Assembly: GCA_964035575.1 (NCBI GenBank)
Contig: OZ037873.1
Span: 620,001-684,000, forward strand
Length of the DNA: 64,000 nucleotides
Reading direction: 5' to 3'
Source: Rhynchopus sp. YZ270_cl-10
Lineage: Eukaryota > Euglenozoa > Diplonemea > Diplonemida > Diplonemidae
Below the pieces are notes generated by a model. It was not told the DNA's origin. It did not search any database and saw only the letters and a list, made by a program, of their open reading frames with translations. Shown piece after piece: positions 32,154 through 42,049 of this stretch; the first letter of the stretch is position 1; each line of letters begins with the position of its first letter. The translations under genes and the position numbers were made by a program.

Positions 32154-32723
32154 TATGCCTAATACAAGAGGTACTTTGAAATCGGGATTTTCACGATTTT
32201 TTACCGGCTAATACAAGAGGTACTTTATTCTTTCCTTTATTTGACTTGATCACTTTTTTTCAAAAAAATAAATCGATGGTGTCTAATGAAAGGTTTGCTC
32301 AAAATCTTTCAATTGCGGCCAGGTACGATCAAAAAGTTGAAAATTTTCCCGTGTTACTGGTTGGCGAGAGTAAAAATCCAGAAAAAAATTAGCAAAAATC
32401 CAGGAAAAAAAAGCTAATACAAGAGGTACCTCTTGTATTAGACTTCCACCTAAAAAAAATTTTTTTAGGCGTAAATTCTTACGCCTAATAGAAGAGGTAC
32501 CTCTTGTATTAGCCCCCCCCCCCCCCCCCCCCCCCCCAGTAATACTCCTTATCTTTTGCAGTTAACACCAAACTAAAATGCTTTTTTTTTCGGCAAAAAA
32601 AAATAACAAAAGACAAAGCAATACAGAGAGAACAATTATTGGTTTTACAACACACACAGAGAGAACCAACCATTTTTTTAATTTAACAACACCTTTTTCA
32701 ACCCCCTCAAACACCCCCTATAG

Positions 32724-33968
32724 GATGTCCCTCAGCTGAACCTACAGCAACAGATCCGTGGCGTGCTGTGCCAGACACTTGACTTGCTGAACCGTGAGCA
32801 GGTCCTACAGCTCCACGAGGCGGTCCAAGAGGCCAACGCAGACCTTATGCACCACATCTCCGCAGGCTGCGTCACTGCCCTCAGCGACGTCCTTGGGGGC
32901 CCATCCGACCTTCTTGGCGTGGCTCAGACTCTCTCTGACGTCCACGACCTTCAGGTCATCCACATGATCTGGGGGCGCACCACCGACACCACCACCACCA
33001 CCCCCACCACCGACACACGAAGCACAACCACCTCCACACAAACCGACGACGACACCGTACGCACCTACCCCTTCGTGGCAGAACGCTACCTGCAGGCCCT
33101 TTTGACACAGCTCACTACATACAGCGAGGTTGTTGGAGATGAAACCCGCGCACTCCAAGCACTGCGCGAAGAGGAAGGGGTGCGGGAGGATGGGTCCAGG
33201 GGCGAAGCAGTCACGTCTCTGCTTGACGCTTTGGAGGTACAGACACGAATTTCGCAGGCTCTTCAGGTAGGGTTGTGCAGCGCGCAACGCACCCCAGCAT
33301 GCTTCAGAAAGCTAAAATTGCTGTCTCAAGGTACCCTTGTACTACGTCGCCTTCAAGACGCATGGCTTTCCCTTTGGAATGAATACCGTACATTGCAACC
33401 CACCAGCATCGGATTCCTCCCAAGCGAGGAAGGTTCGGTGTTGGCATGGTTCTCAAACTCCTCGGCAGCAAAGGCGATGGGGCTGTTGGAAGAGTGCTTT
33501 GACGAAGAGGAGGCACCGGTGGTGTGTACCAATCGGGTGGTCCTGCGGAAACGGGCGGTGCGGAATATACACAAAGTGGCGGTGGGGGAGGAGGCGAAGT
33601 TTGAAGGGGGTTGTTTTGTGGACACGTTGCTGCTGTTGACGTCGTTGTGCAATGGGAAGGTGCGGTTCACAGAGCCGTATGACATAGCATGCTCCGATGA
33701 GGTGCAGGAAAGTGACTTCCAGACGGTGACCTATCTTCCGTACTACAAAGGCGTCTATACGCTTGACGGCGACGTAGACGTGGAGGACAATGACGCAGAA
33801 GCCTTCACCTTTGCCATTGACGGCCAGGAGGGCAAGTCCTTCCTAAGCTACCCCACACCAGGACCTCTCCTCCGCATGCGCAGCACCGCCGTCGCGTTGC
33901 TCGTCACACCCGACTGGTGGATTATGCTAAACGCGATTGCCATTGCGGCAAGAGTCTGGTGGAAGTGA
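32724..33968 (+). CDS. Exon 4 (last exon) of the RING/B-box gene, or a separate gene
   Basis: 414 codons to the stop at 33968. The CCCCTATAG acceptor puts GATGTCCCT in phase 0 with exon 3. Begins with helices (DVPQLNLQQQIRGVLCQTLD, LLNREQVLQLHEAVQEANAD), then a Thr/Asp-rich linker (33000-33060), a further helical part and a C-terminal region rich in beta strands (VTYLPYYKGVYTLDGDVDVE). No named domain. Coding base usage matches the RING exon. If it is a separate gene its start is not obvious; an in-frame GTG at 32763 is not convincing. Exon linkage across the 3.5-kb intron is inference. Confidence 0.65.
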   Translation, partial: DVPQLNLQQQIRGVLCQTLDLLNREQVLQLHEAVQEANADLMHHISAGCVTALSDVLGGPSDLLGVAQTLSDVHDLQVIHMIWGRTTDTTTTTPTTDTRSTTTSTQTDDDTVRTYPFVAERYLQALLTQLTTYSEVVGDETRALQALREEEGVREDGSRGEAVTSLLDALEVQTRISQALQVGLCSAQRTPACFRKLKLLSQGTLVLRRLQDAWLSLWNEYRTLQPTSIGFLPSEEGSVLAWFSNSSAAKAMGLLEECFDEEEAPVVCTNRVVLRKRAVRNIHKVAVGEEAKFEGGCFVDTLLLLTSLCNGKVRFTEPYDIACSDEVQESDFQTVTYLPYYKGVYTLDGDVDVEDNDAEAFTFAIDGQEGKSFLSYPTPGPLLRMRSTAVALLVTPDWWIMLNAIAIAARVWWK

Positions 33969-35029
33969 AAGGGGTGGAGGAGGAGGTCCAAATTGGTGGG
34001 TAGGTAGGGTGTTTAAAAAAAAAAAAATAGTGGAGCACACTCTAGGGTGGCTACACTAATACAACCAAGTTTTCAAAAAAAGCTTTTTTCGAGGAGTTTT
34101 TTATTGACCAAAAATATGAGAGGCAAGGAGGAGGGAGGTTGTGATCTTGCCCAAGAGATTGTTTGGGTCTGTGGAAGCGTCGGAAGTTTGGTGTTTATTT
34201 AGCTCTTAGGGTTCCCGCAGAATTCGGGGGGTTTTATCCCCTGAGAGAAGCCAGTCAAGGAGAAGCTCCTGCTCCTCCTTGTTTGACAAACCAGGGTGGC
34301 TTTTTGTTGGGTGCCATTTTTTGGGGGGTTTTTTTCCCCAGAGGCAGTGGTGTACCCCCTTGTGGGAATCTCTGATCTTTCTAGTGTGATGTGTGATGTG
34401 TGACATTGATACATTAATATCCCTAGCCTCTTCTGTTGAATTCTTATCCAACCAGATGGCTTACCTTCCCATCTAGCACGTTTTCTTACAGTCTTTTTCC
34501 CCCCCTCAGCACCAGTTATGACAGGGTTCTGAGCGACCAAAGAAAAATAATAGGGTGAGTGACTTTATGTGGAAACCGGAGAGGGCACGACAGCCATTAC
34601 TGCGACAGATGGTTCAAGATAAAATGTGGTGTCCCTTCTCGCCCCCTCTCCCCCCCCTTTCATAACGAACTGCGTCTTTTTATTTTTTTTCTGTTTTCAA
34701 AGTATGGGTACATTTAGTGCGCCCATATACCTTCTATTCAGTAGAAAGTATATGAAATACTTTGCTCTGATATCAACAGCCCCAATGAGGTGTCGATATT
34801 GTAAATAAAGAAGAAGAAAAAAAAGATGCCATAAAATGGAGATAAGGGATGATGGTCACACATTGTCATAATTGTTCCAAAAAAAAAACTTCATCCACCA
34901 AACTAATTTTTTAGATGATATAACTTTGTTCCAAAAAAAGAACCCACAAACACACGGACCTAAACTGTGTGACAATAAAAAAAACCCCAAACAGAAAACA
35001 AAGAAATTAAATAAAGCCCCCTATCCCCC
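33969..35029. other. Intergenic, with family 2 hairpin at 34730-34760
   Basis: No gene. At 34730-34760 lies ACCTTCTATTCAGTAGAAAG followed by TATATGAAATAC, a family 2 hairpin. The rest is T-rich and A-rich. The long open frame that continues upstream of the coilin-like gene to 34872 reads through A-runs and a MITE and is not real protein. Confidence 0.45.
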
Positions 35030-35154
35030 TACACGGTGGACTTTTTCTGGAAAAGGGCAACTTAATAAGAGGTTGAACGGGAGGGAGTACCAACTCCCCT
35101 TTTTTCGGAACTCCGGAGTACAGTTGCCCTTTTCCAGAAAGAGTCCACCGTGTA
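35030..35154. mobile_element. MITE, CACGGTGGAC termini, TA target
   Basis: TA at both ends, then CACGGTGGACTTTTTCTGGA on the left and its inverse TCCAGAAAGAGTCCACCGTG on the right; terminal repeat about 35 bp. It shares the CACGGTGG start with the elements at 6563 and 17591. It lies 80 nt upstream of the coilin-like ATG and may contribute to that gene's leader or promoter. Confidence 0.8.
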
Positions 35155-35234
35155 CACTTTATTTCTCCTTCCCCTCCCCTACGAACACTTTCCCCCCCTC
35201 CCTACCTCCCACCACCACCACCTGCAGGGAGACG

Positions 35235-38186
35235 ATGAGTGTTCGTATCCGCTTAAAACTGAAAAATGAGGGCAACGGAAAGACAGAACGGAAATGGTTT
35301 GTTGTACCCAATACAGCAGACACCGTGGGCGACGTCATTGAGAAGGTGGGGCAGCTCTTTGGCGTGCCCAAGCGCAGAGTGATCCTTAGCATAGGGGGCT
35401 ACGATTTGCCACCGTCTCAGAGTGCGATGATCATCAGAAACGGAGACGTTCTTGTTGCAACGTTGGTTAAGGCTGCAGAACACACAGTACGACGCAAACG
35501 GGCTGCATCAAGCGAACGCCAGGGAAAGACAAAACGGGTTAAAAAGGAGCCTTCACCTTCACCTTCTCCCTCTCCACCCCCTTCTCCTCTTTCTGTGGGG
35601 CCATCGTCGTCGTCGTCGTCATCATCGTCATCATCATCGTCGTCGTCTTTAGATGCAGAAATTCCGGAGGATCTCCCACAATATGCCGACATTCTAAAAA
35701 TTGGCAACCAAATCAGTTTTTATGTAAACGAACGCACCCGAGGTGGTGTAACCGGGCTGGTGCAGTATGAGGCCTGCACGGTGTGCGACGTTGTTGGCGG
35801 GGCGCTTAGGGTGGAGGATGGGGACGGGAAGGTGCGGCGCTTTGATGTGTCGGGGTTGATCCGGCCGGTTGTTGTTAATGCTCCTACTGCCTCCACCACC
35901 ACCACCACCACTCCCCCCACCACATCACCTTCGGCAGCCACACCCGAACCCACGGTGTTCCCACCACTCCCTTGCGTGCCGCCGCCCCAAGTGCAAGAAG
36001 ACCAAAAACAGCAAACCCAACACCCATCCCCAGCAGCTCCGTTCACAGAGCGTGTCTCCTTCTACGCAGACAGCGGTGCTATCCCCAATGAGATGTCCCC
36101 TAGTGGATGGCAGAAGGGGGCTGTGTGCAGTGCCTTCTTTACTGTGTCGTTCAAGCATGAGAGCATCTGCTTTGGGTCTGGTGGGGTGCAGATGCAGGCA
36201 ACCCTCCACCGCGACTGCCCCATCGCTGCGTACAGCCCTACCTCACAGGTTCTGACCATCGTGCATGCGGACGGTACCCCTCAGGAATATCCTCTCTCAG
36301 AAATGCAGAACGCCACCCTAAACGTCTTCCGCACCCCCACGGTAACAAAACGGCTGGGCCCAGTGCAAGGTGTTGTGCTCAGTGATGTTCCTGGAGCATA
36401 CAGGGTACAGTGTGGGGAGCTCTCCCTAGAGGTCTCCGATGTGTCAAAGATAAAGGGTGGGGACAGTTTGGAGGGAGGGAAGCAGGTCACCCTTTGGATT
36501 GTGAGTAGCGACGGTGTGGACACCGTCGAGCGGGTTTCCGGGGACGGTGTGGTGCGGGCCCCGATATTATCTCGCGGTGCGGAACACCGTGGGGTGGTGT
36601 CGGAGTGGAACGCACTGCACGGTGACGGCATAATCACCTCGGGGACAGTGGAAATACCTTGTACGGCTGCATCGATAAAGAAGGGGACAAACCTGGCTCT
36701 GGGAAGCTCTGTCACCTTTTGGGTGTCCTCAGAGAATGAAGCGGTTCACGTTGTTTCCGATGCGTCACCATCATCACCACCACCACAAACACCACCGCCT
36801 GCTGTCACAGATTCAGTAGAGGTTTCGCCAGATGTGAGGGAGGGGTCCCCAACTAAGGAGACATCAAACCCAAAGCAAATCTGCCCCGAAACAGAATATT
36901 CCGGTACAGTGAAGATCTGGAACGACCATAAAGGGTACGGCTTCATTGACGTCCCCGAGCTAGGCAGAGAAATCTACTGCAGCCGGGTGATCCTCCGGAG
37001 GGATGAGGCCTTGCGGAAGGGCGCCAAGGTTCTTCTCTTTGTGAACAACAACGAACGCACCGGGAATGACTACGCAAGCCACGTCTCTGGGGAAGGCGTC
37101 TTCACCCGCCCGGCGCACCTCAAGACCAACTCCCCTTTTTACATTGAGGTCACGGATCTCCGCCCCTGGGTTACCCCTAAGCTCCTTGGGGAGGCTGTTC
37201 AAGAAAAGTTTGGTCTCCAAGAAACGGGCTTCATTTCGATCAACAAACGCACCACCAGCGCAACGGTGCCTCTCTCAGAGGAGGGGTTGCAGAAGGTGGG
37301 GGCAAGCACTATTAGCTTCTCCTCGCTTCATTTGGATGCAGCGTTTGTGGATGTGTTCACTGTCACGGAGCTTCCGGATGGGGTGTCTAAAGGGAGGGTT
37401 GCTGACGTTGTCAAGCAGGTTCTATCACTTCACAAAATCGGGTTTGTCGAGCTTCATCCAGAAGCCTGCAAGGCAGTGATCCCTGGCGTGCAGATCCCCT
37501 CTGACATTGCTGCCTCCTTCCCCACCAGGTCGGTCTCCTGGCAGGCGTTGTGTGCGGTGCTTGCAGAGGACCCTGCGTTTCGCGACCGCTTCACAATAAC
37601 GCGCATCCCCGAGGATGTGCAGACACACCAGATTGTTGCAGCATTGCGCTCGGTGTTTAACCTAGAAGGTGTAGGCTATGTGGAGCGCAGCCATTCCAGC
37701 AAGGAAGCTGTGGTAAACCGCGTGGCCCTCATGGAGCATGTGGCACGTCTCTTCCCTGGGCGGACCTCCGAGTGGGATGCACTGCGTAAAGGAGCAGAGT
37801 CGCGTGAATTCTGCGTCGCATGTGGGCAGACGTCGCACAGTACACTAGAGTGCGGGCTCTCGAAGGTGGAGTGTGAGGCGCAAGGGGAAAAGCTGCTTCC
37901 AGGAAAGGTTGATGTCATGAGGAGGAATGTTCCAGAAGGGGTAGAAGCGTCGTGGTATGTTGGTTTTTTTTGTGGTGGTGGAACGTAGTGAGTTTTTTCT
38001 CTTCCTTAGGGTTGGTGTCTGAGATTTGTTCTTTATTTTGTTTTTTTGATGATTTTTTGTTTTTTGTTTTGCAAAATTTCAACATTTATTTCTATTATAC
38101 CTTCTCTTCAGTAGAATAGTTAGTATATGAAACAACATTTATTTCTTCTCAGGGAACGGAAACGAACGCTAAACCTTGAATTGTGA
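35235..38186 (+). CDS. Coilin-like/cold-shock-domain RNA-binding protein
   Basis: Exons 35235-37954 and 38153-38186 (GTATGT...TTCTCAG), 917 residues. Residues 1-75 match the N-terminal ubiquitin-like fold of coilin: VRIRLKLKN, TADTVGDVIEKVGQLFGV, LPPSQSAMIIRNGDVLVATL. Then a basic stretch like a nuclear signal (RRKRAASSERQGKTKRVKKE), a Pro/Ser tract with a run of 15 Ser, and three S1/CSD-sized beta modules, the last (about 553-620) a clear cold-shock domain (SGTVKIWNDHKGYGFIDVPE). Residues 630-840 hold three RRM-sized beta-alpha-beta units (FTVTELPDGVSKGRVADVVK, FTITRIPEDVQTHQIVAALR). A CCHC knuckle (CVACGQTSHSTLEC) lies near 860. All parts point to nuclear RNA or RNP binding, possibly a Cajal-body organiser. 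The ATG follows CACCTGCAGGGAGACG. The tiny last exon (ERKRTLNLEL) is inferred. Confidence 0.78.
38104..38136 (+). ncRNA. Hairpin family 2 in the last intron of the coilin-like gene
   Basis: CTTCTCTTCAGTAGAATAGT then TAGTATATGAAACAACAT. Stem TTCT/AGAA around CTTCAGT; tail GTATATGAAA. It ends about 16 nt before the inferred acceptor. Confidence 0.45.
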
Positions 38187-38228
38187 CCTTGAGAATGCAG
38201 GACACCGTTCTTCAGATGTGATGTGGTG

Positions 38229-38385
38229 TACGAGAGGCACGGAGAGGCTTAGGATCATCCCTAGAAAACCCATCTCTTTTGAGGTTCCAGTCTTGCGGCA
38301 AACCCATAACTTTTGCACTATCCACTTCACATTTTTTAGAAGTACACTGTCACGAGAGGGCTTTTGTAGTTCATGTCAAACCCCC
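38229..38385 (+). repeat. Diverged hairpin 1 and SINE-like copy D
   Basis: 38229-38260 reads ACGAGAGGCACGGAGAGGCT TAGGATCATCC, a scrambled family 1 member with two loop-like motifs. 38340-38385 reads AGTACACTGTCACGAGAGGG CTTTTGTAGTTCATGTCAAA, the 3' third of the SINE-like element. The remainder of the gap to 38475 is unremarkable. Confidence 0.5.
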
Positions 38386-38475
38386 TTTTTTTTTGGCCTC
38401 AAAGAGGTTTCTTCTGGCCAGGTAGTCAGTGGGAGCGTATTGTGAGCAATAAAAATATCAGCACATAATATTTAG

Positions 38476-38593
38476 TACCGACCCTCCCCCGTGAAATTGT
38501 CCCCACCCCCCAAACAAAAAACCGGTATTTTACCGCCGGAGACAATTTCAAGGGGGTCGGGAAGGGGGATAATTTCATAGGGGAGGGTCGGTA
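38476..38593. mobile_element. MITE, CCGACCCTCCCCCGTG family, copy 1
   Basis: TA, then CCGACCCTCCCCCGTGAAAT and TGTCCCC; right end GGGGGATAATTTCAT then AGGGGAGGGTCGG and TA. Terminal repeat about 28 bp with two mismatches. A second, longer copy lies at 60142-60383 in the VAP intron. Confidence 0.8.
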
Positions 38594-38928
38594 TACACTT
38601 TAGGCACAAACAAATTCGTGGCAAATGCTCACCAGTCCTACGCAGTGCTCAAGCTGCGCGAACGAACTAAAGAAAAGTCATACCAAAGTTACTATTTGTC
38701 TCCTCTCTCTGTCTCTGCCCCTCGTGGGATGAGGGTTGTAACGTTCTGCACCACATTCACGATTCTTCCCTATCCTCCCCTGAACACACTTCTTATCCCC
38801 TCCTACACACCCCCCCCCCCACTCAAGGAGAGAGCTACCAAACCCACCTACACACAACACACAACACACCCCCCCCCTTTTTTCCCTCTTACCCTTCTTT
38901 TTTCCCCCCCACCCCTCTCTCTTAAGAA
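38594..38928. other. Leader region of the Nudix-CCCH gene
   Basis: C-rich DNA with several C-runs. From about 38860 to 38925 it is almost pure pyrimidine and ends TCTCTCTTAAG two bases before the ATG at 38929, a textbook 3' splice acceptor. Since no upstream exon is evident, it may be a spliced-leader acceptor. Confidence 0.45.
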
Positions 38929-40510
38929 ATGGACGGCAGGGGGCCGTTCGGGCACCCGGGGCATCCTCAGATGCAGCATGGCATGTCGCAGCATCACATG
39001 CACCAGGGTGGGTATGGGCAGTACGGCATGCATGGGTTGATGGCGCCAGCACCTGGGATGGGACCGGCGCATATGCAAGGTAACGGCTTCGGGCTTGGCG
39101 GGGGGGAGTTTCCAGGGCAGTACTTTGGAGGCGGGATGCCGATGGGTGGGCACCGGGGGCAGCAGCACCACCACCACCACTACCACCAGCCCCCACAGCA
39201 GCAGCAGCAGTACCAGAACTACCAGGGGCGGCACTACGGGCGCGGCAGAAGACCGCCGCAGAACGACGCCGAGCCCGCAGAGAACCTGACCGGGTCGTAC
39301 GTCAGAACCGAAGGCCTGCTCCCCATCGATGAGCGTGGCTTCAAGGCCGCAGGTATCCTCCCCTGGAGACGTGCGATAAATCATGGAACCATCGAGGTGC
39401 TGCTCGGTCTGAACAAGAGGCAAGAGCTCTCCATCTTCGGCGGTGTGCGTGACAAAGGGGAGGAACCGATCCAGACCGCCCTGCGTGAGTTCTGCGAGGA
39501 AACGAACAGTACCGTGCTTGAGGGGATGCCGGGAATTCTTGCAGACATCCGGCGTTGCATCCAACGAGAGCCGCATGTCATCTGGATGCTGGGTGGGAAG
39601 TATGCGCTGTACCCGCTGAACGTGAGCAACCTGAGTGTGATGCACATTCGCCAGGTGGTGGAGCTGCCGACGAACATCCCGCTCTCGCTTGAGAAGACGG
39701 CAGTGCGCAGCCCCTCTGCCGAGATGGACGGTGCGCAGTGGGTTGACCTCGCAGCCATGACCCTCCCCCTCCCACGCATGCCCTTCCACCGCTTCATCAC
39801 GTCCATGGTCTCCTCCGACCCCGCCTTCAAGGCATGGGCACGCTCCCCCGCAAGCCCCGAGGACACCAACCCCTTCGATGTCAAGCGCTGCCTCCCCTGC
39901 CGCTACTGGGAGGCAGGCACGTGCACGAAGGGAAGCACCTGTGACTACATGCACGCAGGCCAGGCAGGACGTGCAAAGCCATCAGGAAAGGGGGTATGTC
40001 CATTTCTTTCAATTTCTCTTACCTAAATAATAATTGTGGTAAAAGTGAAGGCTGTTTCGTGGCAAGTGTTCCAATTTGTTTTATTTATGATTGTTCCTGC
40101 TTACAACCTCCCTCGTGGTAACCGTGTGCATGTCAATGAAATGCTCTCTGGGGTTCGCTAACCCTACATGCAAATATATTTGTCAAGGTGACGAAGCACA
40201 GAGAGGCTTAGGTTCATCTTATAAACTTTTCTTATTTGTGGTAACGACTGTATACCTGCTTACAGCTTCCCTGTAAACCACTCCCAAGCGCAACACTCCG
40301 GGGTTCGATAACCTGCGGAGTGTCAGTGCCTGCGTCCCAGAGGCGTTTGCACTATCAACTTCACTTTCTTATTTTATTTGGTCTGTCCAGGCAGGTCAAC
40401 ACATCAAATCAAACACACACGACATCAACACACAGCAAAAGAAGTGCAAATACTTCCTTGCGGGCCACTGCAGGAACGAGGGCTCGTGCCCGTACCTGCA
40501 CAGAAGGTAA
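38929..40510 (+). CDS. Nudix hydrolase with two CCCH zinc fingers
   Basis: Exons 38929-39993 and 40391-40510, joined in phase 0; 394 residues. Residues 1-95 are low complexity (Gly, Met, His, Gln; a GQQHHHHHYHQPPQQQQQYQ tract). The Nudix domain spans about 120-285 with the box GGVRDKGEEPIQTALREFCE-ETN (GxxxxxE...REUxEE), so metal-binding Glu residues are present. CCCH finger 1 is CRYWEAGTCTKGSTCDYMH (C-x7-C-x5-C-x3-H, residues about 323-341). Finger 2, entirely in exon 2, is CKYFLAGHCRNEGSCPYLH with the same spacing, followed by RR and stop. The pairing of a Nudix fold with mRNA-type zinc fingers suggests RNA decapping or nucleotide-tagged RNA turnover; this is inference. Intron 1 (39994-40390) holds a family 1 hairpin at 40185. 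Confidence 0.85.
40185..40220 (+). ncRNA. Hairpin family 1 in the Nudix-CCCH intron
   Basis: AAGGTGACGAAGC, loop ACAGAGAG, GCTTAGGTTCATCTT, tail ATAAACTTTTCTTA. Near consensus, sense orientation, mid-intron. Confidence 0.65.
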
Positions 40511-42049
40511 ATAATACCCTCAACAAGGACAAAAAATACACGAGAAACGATACGATATGGCGTGCCTTAGGGGCACATGGAGGAGGTGACAGTGAAGTGA
40601 TGACAGGTGGTGTAGTACATGTACTATTCTAACAATTTTTTTCAAAAAAAAAACAAAAAAACACAAATCGGTGTACAGCGAAGAGAGCATTTCTCCACAA
40701 AGGGACGAGGTGCCCCCCTTTTTGTTTTTTTTTGTACAAACACAACCAAAAAAAAAAGGCAAATTTCAAAAAAAAAAACAAACAAAAACAAAAACAAAAA
40801 CAAAACAAACAAACAAACAAAAAAAAACTATGACAAAATAAGGGGGTAGTGGGGGTAGGAGATTTTCTGTGTGCCCAAGAATTGCAAACCCAACGTTTTT
40901 TATTTTTATTTCCCCCCCTTTTTTTTTGAAGGGTGTAGAAAAACCCCCCCCTCTCACCCCCTATTTCTCTCTAATAACTGAGGTTTATATTTTTTTTTTT
41001 TTTCTAGAGTCAACAACAGCAAAACTAAGATAAAGAGCTGTAACGGCGATGGGAAGCATCAGGGATGTAAAACCCCGGTGTGTCTCTTTACTGATACGGC
41101 CAAGTTTTCAAGAAAAAAAAAAATAGGGAAAAAAAAAAAAATATACACGGGTTAGGACAATATTTGCTATTTTTTTTATATACCGTCACGTTACGACAAG
41201 ACGACATGCAAAATTAATAGTTCAAGCTGTTTCTAATCTGTGGGGGGAAAATAGGAAGGTAAAAGATAAACACAACAAACAACAACAAAAAAAAAGCAAA
41301 CAAAAAAAAATAATGGGAAAAAATAGGAGCAAAATAAAACAGTTTTTTTTTTTTTTTCGCGTCAGGAATTCCTGGTGATACTTTTCTGACGTCAAAAAAG
41401 GGAAAAGAAAAGGGAAAATGATGGAGTTTTTTTTTTTTTTTTTTGATTTTCCGAAAATGGGGGTGAATTTTGTTTTTCTTTCTTTTTTCTCGTTTTATTT
41501 TTATTTTATTTTCTTCTTTATTTTCCTTTTTTGCATTGCTTCGACGCTCAACTCAAAGCCCCGCTGTGTTTACAGGGATGGTTGCAACAAAACAAAAATG
41601 AGCTCTTTTTTTAGGTGACTAAGCACGAGAGGCTTAGGTTCATCTATAAACTTTTCTTTTTTTTTTTTTTCAAGAGGCACATCCCAGAGATGTCTGCTTG
41701 CTGCCTACTTCACTTTTTTTTTTTTTTTCTTTTTTTTTTTTTGAGATGAGTGAACACAATGCTGTGCTTAAGATCATCCTCCAAAGCTTTTCTTTTAAAC
41801 ACTATTATGCTCGTCCCCGTTGCAATCACCTTTAGTGTTTCACCAAACATCGAGGGTTTTTTTTCTCTTCTTTCAGTCGTTTTTGTAAAGGTAATGCATT
41901 TTTTTAAGAGTTGATAAAAAAACACAACAACAAAACAACAAAAAAAACCAAAAAAAGAACAAATTCTACAAAAAAAAAAGAGTTCTATTTTTCGTCAAGA
42001 CCACAATCCACCAGACCACTTCTCATCTCCCTTTCGGGTTGCCGCGTGA
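40511..42049. other. Intergenic, A/T homopolymer-rich; one hairpin 1 copy
   Basis: Dominated by A-runs and T-runs and (AAACA)n-like tracts; the Lys/Phe-rich frames here are artefacts. A consensus family 1 hairpin lies at 41613-41645 (AGGTGACTAAGC, ACGAGAG, GCTTAGGTTCATCT, tail ATAAACTTTTCTTT), followed by a long T-run ending CAAG. Confidence 0.5.
41613..41645 (+). ncRNA. Hairpin family 1 (consensus loop)
   Basis: AGGTGACTAAGC, loop ACGAGAG, GCTTAGGTTCATCT, tail ATAAACTTTTC. The outer AGGTGA/TCATCT and inner TAAGC/GCTTA pair as in the consensus. Confidence 0.65.

Larger units (their letters stand above)
29431..32544. mobile_element. 3.1-kb composite fold-back element in RING intron 3, bounded by G37 and C25
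   Basis: Left boundary TATTACTG followed by 37 G; right boundary 25 C followed by AGTAATA. This gives a terminal inverted repeat TTACTG(G)n with TA at each outer edge. Inside are two large fold-backs end to end, then a cluster of palindromes based on GCTAATACAAGAGGTAC and a separate small element at 31903-32153. No gene is seen inside. All frames that appear twice on opposite strands are products of the inverted arms. The whole thing lies within one intron (29200-32723). Confidence 0.7.

Noticed and set aside
34872-35234. 121-codon N-terminal extension of the coilin-like protein
   Set aside because: It reads through A-runs and a complete MITE; the coilin-like fold starts at the ATG at 35235.
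38848-39954. 368-codon minus-strand frame opposite the Nudix gene
   Set aside because: It is the mirror of a GC-rich gene; it lacks any domain and the plus strand has intact Nudix and CCCH motifs.
40290-40320. tRNA B-box-like GGGGTTCGATAACC
   Set aside because: No matching A box or cloverleaf around it.
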